Below, piece by piece: positions 44,756 through 55,298 of a stretch of DNA of 64,000 bases. The notes below the pieces were generated by a model. The model had not been told where the DNA came from and searched no databases. It was given only the letters and a program-made list of their open reading frames with translations. Each line of letters opens with the position of its first letter. The stretch's first letter is position 1. This DNA comes from Aegilops tauschii subsp. strangulata (lineage: Eukaryota; Streptophyta; Magnoliopsida; Poales; Poaceae), in assembly GCF_002575655.3 (NCBI RefSeq), contig NC_053039.3, positions 244,134,622 to 244,198,621 on the forward strand, given 5' to 3'. A program made the translations under genes and the position numbers.

Positions 44756-46033
44756 AATGTATTGAAATTGTAAAAAACAATATTATAATATTTTAAGGCT
44801 ATGCCTAGAAAGTTTTGGCTCCTCCTGTGCGGCCGTTTTTGTATAATCTGAAAGTTTTCCAGTCGTCGGCTTCAGCCCCCTTGCATAAAATACGGGGGTG
44901 TTCGGGAAAGCACTTGATCACTCTTGACCCAATGTCTTGGTCCGTGAAGGAGGTGTCAGTGCGGCGAACTAGGCAATCGGACTATAGGGCTTTAGCACTT
45001 TCACTTAGCCATAGGAGTTTGACGATGGGTCTACGATATAGCCCCCGGTATGTACGCAGTCATCTGAATACGGTGCGTTACATGGGTGACCAGAAGAACG
45101 GTCCTTCGTGTAATACGGAAGAAATCGCTAAAGATTCTAATAAGTCATCGAGTGGTTGACCAGCTCTCGCCGCATCATGAGAGTCAGTTTTCGGCTTTCT
45201 CTACTAAGGTGCTCATCCGGATAAACCGGGACACAATCGCAGTAGTTCTCCCTTTACTACCCTAGCCGATATAGCGGAACGTAAGGTAGTAAGCACAGGA
45301 GCCGGGCAACCCAAGACATGATTCGGAGCTGATGCATATAAGGCCAAAGTCGCGATGCCGAAGTGTGCTATAAAGCTGTTCGGACTTGTCGGCAACTCAT
45401 ATGTTCCCATATCGAGCCCCTGGCGACCTGTGCCGAGGTGCGAGTGTGAAACAACCGGAGAAATTCAGCTCTTTAGAAAAAGCAAATACTGGATACAAAT
45501 TATGTTCACTGGGACCTGATCGATATGTCAATTGCCATTTTACAAATAATAACACCACGACCTAGGCTATTTGACATGCCGGTGGTCGAAGGCTGAGGGA
45601 GAAGGCACTTTACAGGCTCGAAATAGAGAGTGCGGTCTACACAAAATTATTTGGACCTCCTGTCGCACGTCTGCGCCGCCTTCCCTCGGTGAAAGGATTC
45701 CTTAACAGGAATAACCTTTGGGTAAGTGTATGAAGCCGAACTCCGAAAGAGTCCGTGAGATGACCAATATTTGAGCCACCTGTGATAAAATAGAAAGAAA
45801 TAGTTAGAAAGGAAAAGGAGGAAATGGGAGTGCTTGTAGGCTTGCCCATATTGTGCCTCCGCCGATGACCAGGGTATTTTAAGTACATAATTATGCATGC
45901 GCGGTATAAACTTCGCGTGATTGTGAGGTGAACGACGGAGGCCGAACTGCTAATCCAGCTCTGAGATTGACCGGTTCCATTTAATAGAGACCGGTGGCTT
46001 AATGGCCGATGAGTTGTGCGGCTTGACGAGGCC
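44756..46033. other. Untranslated spacer of T3, up to the A2 insertion
   Basis: Collinear with 21340-22650 in T2, no conserved ORF. It continues after A2 at 55299. The absence of pol is the same as in T1 and T2. Confidence 0.6.
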
Positions 46034-47098
46034 TGATACGTCTCCGTCGTATCTACTTTTGCAAACACTTTTGCCCTTGTTTTGGACTCTAACTTGCATG
46101 ATTTGAATGGAACTAACCCGGACTGACGCTGTTTTCAGCAGACTTTCCATGGTGTTATTTATGTGCAGAAACAAAAGTTCTCGGAATGACCTGAAACTCC
46201 ACGGAATGTCTATTTGGAAATAATAAAAAATCCTTGCAAAAGATGAGATTTACCATGTAATCGAGTTAGTTTTGTTAGGGTTTGATCCCTAGTATCCACT
46301 ATGTTCTGAGATTGATGTTGCTATGACTTTGCTATGCTTAATGCTTGTCACTAGGGCCCGAGTGCCATGATTTCAGATCTGAACCTATTATGTTTTCATG
46401 AATATATGTGAGTTCTTGATCCTATCTTGCAAGTCTATAGTCACCTACTATGTGTTATGATCCGGCAACCCCGAAGTGACAATAATCGGGACCACTCCCG
46501 GTGATGACCATAGTTTGAGGAGTTCATGTATTTACTATGTGCTAATGCTTTGTTCCGGTACTCTATTAAAAGGAGGCCTTAATATCCCTTAGTTTCCGTT
46601 AGGACCCCGCTACCACGGGAGGGTAGGACAAAAGATGTCATGCAAGTTCTTTTCCATAAGCACGTATGACTATATTCGGAATACATGCCTACATTACATT
46701 GATGAATTGGAGCTAGTTCTGTGTCACCCTATGTTATGATTGTTACATGATGAACCGCATCCAGCATAATTCTCCATCACCGATCCAATGCCTACGAGCT
46801 TTTCACATATTGTTCTTTGCTTATTTACTTTTCCGTTGCTACTGTTACAATCACTACAAAACACCAAGAATATTACTTTTGCTACCGTTACTTTTGTTAC
46901 CGTTACCACTACTATCATATTACTTTGCTACTAAATACTTTGCTGCAGATATTAAGTTATCCAGGTGTGGTTGAATTGACAACTCAACTGCTAATACTTG
47001 AGAATATTCTTTGGCTCCCCTTGTGTCGAATCAATAAATTTGGGTTGAATACTCTACCCTCGAAAACTATTGCGATCCCCTATACTTGTGGGTTATCA
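46034..47098 (+). repeat. 5' LTR of A2, with internal deletion of about 0.33 kb
   Basis: TGATACGTCTCC to GGGTTATCA, 1065 bp against 1387 bp in its 3' partner. After CTTGCAAAAGATGA (ending about 46243) the sequence jumps to GATTTACCATGTAATCGAG. In the 3' LTR these parts lie about 330 bp apart (54118 and 54455), and GATGA occurs at both places. The lost part holds the GC-rich block and the TATA region, so this LTR probably cannot start transcription. Confidence 0.88.
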
Positions 47099-47109
47099 AG
47101 ACTATTTAT

Positions 47110-47127
47110 TGGTGCCGTTGTCGGGGA
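47110..47127 (+). other. Primer-binding site of A2
   Basis: TGGTGCCGTTGTCGGGGA, 11 bp inside the 5' LTR, is two changes from the TGGCGCCGTTGCCGGGGA site complementary to plant Asp tRNA used by many Athila-like elements. Confidence 0.78.
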
Positions 47128-47176
47128 GCATAGCTCTATTATTTGAGTCACTTGGGATTTATATGTGCTGGTCACT

Positions 47177-49983
47177 ATGAAGAACTTGAAAGACGAGAAA
47201 ACAACAATTTATCCCTCAACTACGAGGGGAGGTAAGGAACTGCCATCTAGCTCTGCACTTGATTCACCTTCTGTTTTGAGTAAGCTTGCGACACCTAAAC
47301 CTGCTTCTGCTATTCGTTCTGATATGTCGCATGTTATTGATGATGCCCCTTCTGCTATACATGATACTTATGATGAAACTACTTCTATGCTTGATACTAC
47401 TGTGCCACTTGGTGAATTTCTTGATGAACAAATTGCTAGGGCTAGAGAGAAAGAAATTATTGAAACTGATTATATTGATGAAAGTGATGATGAAGACTTG
47501 CCTGTTATTCCTGAGGGTTATGTTTTTTATAAAGAAGCTAGTTTAGCTATTTTAGCTTGCAAAGATAGATATGAGCTCAAGAGGTTATTAGCTAAATGGA
47601 ATCAGCAATCTCTTAATGCTAGAATGAAACCTGACCCTGCTTTTGCTACTTCACCTATCTGTGTTACCGATAAGGATTATGAATTCTCTGTTGATCCTGA
47701 TGTAATTACTTTGGTTGAATCTGATCCTTTTCATGGCTATGAATCTGAAAATGTTGTGGCACATCTTACTAAATTAAATGATATAGCCACCCTGTTCACT
47801 AATGATGAGAGATCTCGCTACTTTTATATCCTTAAAATATTTCCGTTCTCATTAAAGGGTGATGCTAAGATATGGTTTAATTCTCTTGATCCTGGTTGTG
47901 TGCGTAGTACCCAGGATATGATTTATTACTTCTGTGCTAAATATTTCCCTGCTCATAAGAAACAAGCTGCTTTAAGGGATATATATACTTTTGTGCAAAT
48001 TGAAGAAGAGAGTCTCCCACAAGCTTGGGGAGGCTTCTCAAGTTACTTAATGCTTTGCCTGATCACCCTCTCAAGAAAAATGAAATACTTGGTATCTTTT
48101 ATAATGGACTAACCGATGCTTCCAGAGATTACCTGGATAGTTGTGCTGGTTCTGTTTTCAGGGAAAGAACACCGGATGAAGCTGAAATTCTATTGAATAA
48201 TATGTTGACAAATGAAAATAATTGGACACTTCCTGAGCCAACTCCTGAGCCAATTCATGAGCCTAGTCCTAAACCAACTCCGAAGAAAAGAGGTGTTCTA
48301 TTTCTCAGTCCTGAAGATATGCAAGAGGCAAAGAAATCTATGAAAGAAAAAGGTATAAAAGCTGAAGATGTTAAGAATTTACCTCCTACTGAAGAAATAC
48401 ATGGTCTTAATTTACCGCCTATCGAAGAAACATATGATCTTAATCCATTACCTATTGAAGAAACTCATGATAACCCGACACAGGTGGTAAAGGTAAATTA
48501 TCTCTATAGATATGATAAAGCTGAAATCCCTCCTACTAAAATTGCTAGCCAATGCTTGGATGAGTTTGATAACTTTATGGTTAAGGAGGAAGATTTCAAT
48601 GCTTATTTTGGTAGACAATTAAAACAAAATGCTTATATGATTGAACACTTGGGTGATTATATGGCTAATGTTAGAGGTGAACTTAAACTCATTAATAAAC
48701 ATGCTTCTATGGTTACCACTCAAGTAGAACAAGTACTTAAGGCTCAAAATGATTTGCTCAATGAAATGAATAGTAAGAAAAATGATTATGCTGTTAGAGT
48801 GGCTACTAGAACTGGTAGAATGACTCAGGAACCTTTGTATCCTGAAGGCCACCCTAAGAGAATTGAGCAAGATTCTCAGAGAAATAATATTGATGCACCT
48901 AGTCCTTCTAAAAGGAAGAAAAAGAAAAATGATAGGACTTTGCATGCTTCTAGTGAACCTATTGCTGAACCAACTGAGAATCCAAATGATATCTCTATTT
49001 CTGATGCTGAAACACAATCTGGTAATGAACATGAACCTAGTGAAAATGTTAATGATGATGTTCATGATGATGCTCAACCTAGTAATGATAATGATGTAGA
49101 AATTGAACCTGCTGTTGATCTTGATAACCCACAATCAAAGAATCAACGTTATGATAAGAGAGACTTTGTTGCTACGAAACATGGTAAAGAAAGAGAACCA
49201 TGGGTTCAGAAACCCATGCCTTTTCCTCCCAAACCATCCCAGAAAAAGGATGATGAGGATTTTGAGCGCTTTGCTGAAATGATTAGACCTATCTTTTTAC
49301 GTATGCGATTAACTGATATGCTCAAAATGAATCCTTATGCTAAGTATATGAAAGATGTTGTTACAAATAAAAGAAAGATACCGGAAGCTGAGATTTCCAC
49401 CATGTTCGCAAATTATACTTTTAAGGGTGGAATACCAAAGAAACTAGGAGATCCAGGAGTACCTACTATACCATGCTCCATTAAAAGAAACTATGTTAAA
49501 ACTTCTTTATGTGATCTTGGAGCCGGTGTTAGTGTTATGCCTCTCTCTTTATATCGTAGACTTGACTTGAATAAGTTGACACCTACTGAAATATCTTTGC
49601 AAATGGCTGATAAATCAACTGCTATACCTGTCGGTATTTGTGAGGATGTGCCTGTTGTGGTTGCAAATGTTACTATTTTAATGGACTTTGTTATTCTTGA
49701 TATTCCCGAGGACGATAGTATGTCTATTATTCTTGGAAGAACTTTTTTGAATACTGCAGGGGCTGTCATTGATTGCAACAAAGGCAATGTCACTTTTCAT
49801 GTTAATGGTAATGAGCACACGGTACACTTTCCGAGGAAACAACCTCAAGTTCATAGTATCAACTCTATTGGAAAAATTCCATCGATTATATTTGGAGGTT
49901 TTGAATTTCCTCTTCCTACTGTCAAGAAGAAATATGATATTCTTATTATTGGGGATGTGCATATCCCCATTGAGGTAACATAG
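47177..49983 (+). pseudogene. A2 gag-protease, one frameshift
   Basis: ATG at 47177 (KNLKDEKTTIYP). An acidic N-terminal region is followed by the capsid domain (YFYILKIFPFSLKGDAKIWFNSL, FCAKYFPAHKKQAALRD). The frame shifts near 48027 (LPQAWG, then GRLLKLLNALPDHP in the next frame), consistent with one extra base in a G run. The rest is open to 49983: a Pro/Glu linker (EPTPEPIHEPSPKPTPK), a hydrophilic stretch (SKRKKKKND), then an aspartic protease with CDLGAGVSVMP, IPVGICEDVPV and IILGRTFLNTAGAV. The stop follows the protease with no RT downstream. Gag makes the particle and protease matures it. The frameshift should stop protease synthesis unless bypassed. Confidence 0.86.
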
Positions 49984-50766
49984 TGTTATTCAAAATTTCT
50001 CCGGTTTCATGTTATTCAGAATGAGTTTGTTAACAAGACTTGATCAACCTTGTTAGTGCATTCCTTTTGATGAGCATGAGATGGATGAAACTAGAAGGCA
50101 CAACCTTCTGTACCCTCTTTCTACTTTCTGTTATTTAGTTGAAATAAAGTAAAATAGTACTTTTCTGTCTGTTTTCTGATTTATCTGTCCAATATAAAAA
50201 TACCCCGAAAATAAAAGTTCTCCAAATGCCCTGAAAATGGAATATGATTTTTTCTGGAATATTTGAAAATATCTGGCACTGAGAACACAGCAAGAGGGGC
50301 AAGCACCTGGCCACGAGGGTGGAGGGCGCGCCCTACCCCCCTGGGCGCGTCCCCTGCCTCATGGGCCCACGGTGGCCCTCCTCCACTTATTCCTGCACCC
50401 ACACACTTCTTCTTCCTCCCACAAACACCAATATCCAGCTCAAGCACGAGTTCTAGCTCATTTTGCTGCGATTTTCGATCTCCTTGCTCAAAGCACCTAT
50501 CACAAAACTGCTTGGGGGATTGTTCCTTGGTATGTGACTCCTCCATTGGTCCAATTAGTTTTTGTCCTAGTGCTCTATTCATTGCAAATTTGTGCTACCT
50601 AGGTGACCATGTTCTTGAGCTTGCATGTCAAATTTATATGGTTCCAAGTAGTTCTAATGCGCAATATAGTCTCTAGGCACTTGTAGGAGTAGTTGCTATC
50701 AATTTTATTAAGGTTGGCTCACTCTTGTTTGAAGTTACTAAAAATTTCAGAATATTTCAGAAAATA
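49984..50766 (+). other. Spacer before ORF2 in A2, with LTR-like module
   Basis: No ORF is supported. AAAAGTTCTCCAAATGCCCT (about 50212) and the GC-rich block with CCACGAGGGT and GGGCGCG at 50310-50375 parallel the LTR order, as in A1 7400-7580. A polypyrimidine CACACACTTCTTCTTCCTCC stretch follows. Confidence 0.55.
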
Positions 50767-51738
50767 ATGAAGAGATTTTTGAGGGGCTCATTGAGCCGAA
50801 GCTCGAAGGAAAAGCAAAATGAAGAAGCACAGAGGCCCAAATATAATTTGCCTCGCACCGCGGAGGTTCGGTCGTGTGAATGGCCTTCCGATGATTTCTT
50901 GAGAGAAGCCGGGATTTATGATGATTTCTATTCATTGGGTGAGAATGCTGGCCTCACCGACTTCCTCCGCGACCAACGTCATCAGTATCTCTTACTCACC
51001 AATACTTTTGTGCAAAACTTCTACTATTTTCCTAAAGAAACACCTCCTTCAGTAGAGTTTCATTTATATGATGTTGTTAAGAAGATGCCACTAGATGAAT
51101 TTTGCAAGGTTTGCAAAATACCCTTCAAGGGAACCTTAGATGAACCACATCGTAAAGATGTGGACGGGTTTATTGACACCATTACGGTGGGGGAAACCAG
51201 GAAGGTTTCCGATGCAAGAATCACTAGCATACATTTTCCTGTTTTACGCTACTTTGCCATATTTGCTAGTCGTTGCTTAATTGGTCGCGGAAACTGTGGA
51301 AACCTTAGTGTTCCTGATATTATCATTTTGTTCCATGGTTTATTTTCCGATAACACTATTAGTATGGGCAGTATTATTGCTAAACGGTTAAGTTTGAACC
51401 GTACAAAGGGCCCCATCTTTGGAGGTATTTATGCTTCACGCCTTGCTGCACATTATAACATACCTATTAGGCTCTATGAGAAAGAAGAAAAATTGTTGCC
51501 CAATGCTTATTTAGATTATAAGAGTATGTTAGCGCATGACTTTATTGTTAAGAATAAGGAAGGGGAGCTTAAATACAAATTGTTCTTTGATAAACATCAC
51601 CCTGAGACTATTACCTTGCCTGCTCCTTCCTTGTTTAATTTATCTGAAGGTTCGTATCTCGTTCCGTGGGCGGCCATTTACACTTACCGGAACCCTACAC
51701 CAGCCCCGAAGCCGGAACCACAATTTGAGCCTCCATGA
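50767..51738 (+). CDS. Athila-type second ORF (A2 ORF2), probably shortened by a late stop
   Basis: 323 aa from ATG at 50767 (KRFLRGSLSRSSKEKQ). The domain is the same as A1 ORF2: ENAGLTDFLRDQRHQYLLL, PPSVEFHLYDVVKKMP, ARITSIHFPVLRYFAIFASR, SLNRTKGPIFGGIYASRL. The TGA at 51736-51738 stands where A1 has CGA (Arg). Past it the same frame stays open to the TAA at 51856-51858, with SQYDPSYNYGYPPGHPW. The probable original C-terminus is thus about 40 residues longer. The body of the protein is intact in both copies. The role is unknown. It resembles Athila ORF-1 proteins and has no enzyme motif that I recognise. Confidence 0.75.
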   Translation: MKRFLRGSLSRSSKEKQNEEAQRPKYNLPRTAEVRSCEWPSDDFLREAGIYDDFYSLGENAGLTDFLRDQRHQYLLLTNTFVQNFYYFPKETPPSVEFHLYDVVKKMPLDEFCKVCKIPFKGTLDEPHRKDVDGFIDTITVGETRKVSDARITSIHFPVLRYFAIFASRCLIGRGNCGNLSVPDIIILFHGLFSDNTISMGSIIAKRLSLNRTKGPIFGGIYASRLAAHYNIPIRLYEKEEKLLPNAYLDYKSMLAHDFIVKNKEGELKYKLFFDKHHPETITLPAPSLFNLSEGSYLVPWAAIYTYRNPTPAPKPEPQFEPP

Positions 51739-51858
51739 CAGTCTGATTACTTTTGGGATACAGAGATGACTGCCAGCCAGTGGCAGTCAGAGTCCGCTGC
51801 ATCTCAGTACGACCCCAGCTACAACTACGGATATCCTCCAGGCCACCCGTGGCAATAA

Positions 51859-53892
51859 ACCAACTTAGGCCAAAAGCCTAAGCTTGGGGGAGTACGTATT
51901 TCCCACCGACATTACATTTATGTTCACACACACTCATTGCTAGATGTCGGTGCTCATACTCTTTCACTGTAATATCCATGCTAGTTTATTTACTTTTTCC
52001 TGCTTTCTTCTTGTGTGTTTAATAAACCTTAAGAAAAACCAAAAAAAATTAGTGTAGCTTTTAGTTAGTTTACTTTTCTTGCTGTAGTAGTAATAATTAA
52101 AAAGAAAACCCAAAAAGATTTCCCGTTCTTCTTTTGCTTGTTGGGAGCTTTCCCGTGTAAATAGTTTTATTTCTTTTCTTTTTCTTTGGAGGTCGATAGG
52201 AGAAGACCATAATTAAATTGTTGAAGTGGCTCTTACATGCATTATTGTTGATTTAACCAAGAGCCCATATTGCCTTGTCTTCTCCTGTTTATTGAATGCT
52301 CGCAGATTCCAGCTTAGTCCAATGCACGCGCACTCTTATTATTTTCACATCGTTCGGTTGTGCAAGTGAAAGGCAATTATGACGATATATGATGGACTGA
52401 CTGAGATGAGAGAAGCTGGTATGAACTCGACCTCTCTTGTTTTTGTAAATATGATGAGTTCATCGTTCCTGATTCAGCCTATTATGAATAAACATGTTTG
52501 CAATGACAATTAGAGATCATAGTTGCCCGTGCCATGCTTGATTAGCTATGAGTTATAATGGTTTACCTTGCGTGCCAACATGCTATTAAAATGGTTGTGA
52601 TGTGGTATAGCGAGGTGGTATCCTCCTTTGAATGATTTAAGTGACTTGACTTGGCACATGTTCACACATGTAGTTGAAACAAAATCAACATAGCCTTCAC
52701 GATATTTATGTTCATGGTGGATTATATCCTACTCATGCTTGTACTCAATGTTTATTAATTTTTATGCATGTGCATGACTGTTGTCGCTCTCTAGTTGGTC
52801 GCTTCCCAGTCTTTTGCTAGCCTTCACTTGTACTAAGCGGGAATACTGCTTGTGCATCCAATCCCTTAAACCCCAAAGTTATTCCATATGAGTCCACTAT
52901 ACCTTCCTATATGCGGTATTTACCTGCCGTTCCAAGTAAATTTGTATGTGCCAAACTCTAAACCTTCAAATAAACATTCTGTTTTGTATGCTCGAATAGC
53001 TCATGTATCAACCAGGGCTGCCCTTATCTTCCATGTTAGGCGGGTTATTCTCAAGAGGAGTGGACTCCGCTCCTCACTCACGAGAAAATGGCTGGTCACC
53101 GGGATGCCCAGTCCCATGCTTTATGCAAACTAAATCAAAATAATTGCAAACAAAACTCCCCCTGGGACTGTTGCTTGTTGGAGGCACTCGTTGTTTCGAG
53201 CAAGCCATGGATTGATACTTGTTGGTGGAGGGGGAGTATAAACTTTACCATTCTGTTTGGGAACCGCCTATAATGTGTGTAGCATGGAAGATATCGCCAT
53301 CTCTTGGTTGTTATGTTGACAATGAAAGTATGCCGCTCAAAATATTATTTATCTCTATTTTAAAACCGAGCTCTGGCACCTCTACAAATCCATGCTTCCC
53401 TCTGCGAAGGGCCTATCTATTTACTTTCATGTTGAGTCATCACCCTCTTATTATAAAGCACTAGCTGGAGAGCGCAGCTGTCATTTGCATTCATTACTAT
53501 TAATTTATATTGGGTATGACTATGATTGGATCTCTTTTACCATGAATTACAATGTCTAGTCAGTCCTTGACCTTTAAAGGTGCTCTGCATTTATGTTTTG
53601 CGGTCTCAGAAAGGGCTAGCGAGATACCATCTTGTTATATCATATTATGATTATTTTGAGAAAGTGTTGTCATCCGAGATGTATTATTATGGCTCGCTAG
53701 TTGATTAGGCCATGGATATGAGTAAACATGAGACCTAAGAGTCATTGTGAATGTGGTTAGTCATAATCTTAGCTGAAAACTTGAATGCTGGCTTTACATA
53801 TTTATAACAACAAGAGCAAACAGAGTTTGTAAAAGTTTTTCTTTATCACTTTCAGTTTGTCAACTGAATTGCTTGAGGAGAAGCAAAGGTTT
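51859..53892 (+). other. Long 3' untranslated region of A2
   Basis: Collinear with 9030-11073 of A1 at high identity and without a conserved ORF. The second polypurine-like motif is at 51880-51893. Confidence 0.6.
51880..51893 (+). other. Second (internal) polypurine-tract-like motif in A2
   Basis: AAGCTTGGGGGAGT, identical to the tract at the 3' LTR (53893-53906) and to both motifs in A1. It lies about 20 bp after the presumed original ORF2 stop. Confidence 0.55.
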
Positions 53893-53906
53893 AAGCTTGG
53901 GGGAGT
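53893..53906 (+). other. Polypurine tract of A2
   Basis: AAGCTTGGGGGAGT directly before the LTR start TGATACG. Confidence 0.85.
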
Positions 53907-55293
53907 TGATACGTCTCCGTCGTATCTACTTTTCCAAACACTTTTGCCCTTGTTTTGGACTCTAACTTGCATAATTTGAATGGAACTAACCCGGACTGAC
54001 GCTGTTTTCAGCAGACTTTCCATGGTGTTATTCATGTGAAGAAACCAAAGTTCTCGGAATGACCTGAAACTCCACGGAACGTCTATTTGGAAATAATAAA
54101 AAATCCTTGCAAAAGATGAAGACCAGGGGGCCCACACCCTAGCCACTAGGGTGGGAGCGCGCCCCCCTACCTCGTGGGCCCCCTGGAGCTCCTCCGACCT
54201 CAACTCCAACTCTATATATTTGCTTTCGGGGAGAAAAAAATCAAAGAGAAGAATTCATCACGTTTTACGATATGGAGCCGCCGCCAAGCCCTAAAACCTC
54301 TCGGGAGGGCTGATCTGGAGTCCGTTCGGGGCTCCGGAGAGGGGGATTCGTCGCCATCGTCATCATCAACCATCCTCCATCACCAATTTCATGATGCTCA
54401 CCGCCGTGCGTGAGTAATTCCATCGTAGGCTTGCTGGACGGTGATGGGTTGGATGAGATCTATCATGTAATCGAGTTAGTTTTGTTAGGGTTTGATCCCT
54501 AGTATCCACTATGTTCTGAGATTGATGTTGCTATGACTTTGCTATGCTTAATGCTTGTCACTAGGGCCCGAGTGCCATGATTTCAGATATGAACCTATTA
54601 TGTTTTCATGAATATATGTGAGTTCTTGATCCTATCTTGCAAGTCTATAGTCACCTACTATGTGTTATGATCCGGCAACCCCGAAGTGACAATAATCGGG
54701 ACCACTCCTGGTGATGACCATAGTTTGAGGAGTTCAAGTATTCACTATGTGCTAATGCTTTGTTCTGGTACTCTATTAAAAGGAGGCCTTAATATTCCTT
54801 AGTTTCCGTTAGGACCCCGCTGCCATGGGAGGGTAGGACAAAAGATGTCATGCAAGTTCTTTTCCATAAGCACGTATGACTATATTCGGAATACATGCCT
54901 ACATTACATTGATGAATTGGAGCTAGTTCTGTGTCACCCTATGTAATGATTGTTACATGATGAACTGCATCCGGTATAATTCTCCATCACCGATCCAATG
55001 CCTACGAGCTTTTCACATATTGTTATTTGCTTATTTACTTTTCCGTTGCTACTGTTACAATCACTACAAAACACCAAAAATATTACTTTTGCTACCGTTA
55101 CCACTACTATCTTATTACTTTGCTACTAAATACTTTCCTGCAGATATTAAGTTATCAAGGTGTGGTTGAATTGACAACTCAACTGCTAATACTTGAGAAT
55201 ATTCTTTGGCTCCCCTTGTGTCGAATCAATAAATTTGGGTTGAATACTCTACCCTCGAAAACTGTTGCGATCCCCTATACTTGTGGGTTATCA
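53907..55293 (+). repeat. 3' LTR of A2
   Basis: 1387 bp. The first 150 bp differ from the 5' LTR at about five positions by eye, roughly 3%. TATATATT near 54214 is the likely TATA. It carries the GC-rich block lost from the 5' LTR. Confidence 0.9.
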
Positions 55294-55298
55294 AGGCC

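Larger units (their letters stand above)
46034..55293 (+). mobile_element. Athila-like retrotransposon A2, complete structure, inserted in T3
   Basis: 9260 bp between perfect 5-bp duplications AGGCC (46029-46033 and 55294-55298). 5' LTR 46034-47098, primer site 47110-47127, gag-protease 47177-49983, ORF2 50767-51738, 3' untranslated region, polypurine tract 53893-53906, 3' LTR 53907-55293. There is no reverse transcriptase, RNase H or integrase anywhere. A1 has the same layout where visible, so the lack is a family trait rather than a deletion in one copy. Confidence 0.92.

Noticed and set aside
48619..49134. 171-aa minus-strand ORF within A2 gag
   Set aside because: A shadow of the gag-protease frame, hydrophobic by complementarity and not conserved in context.
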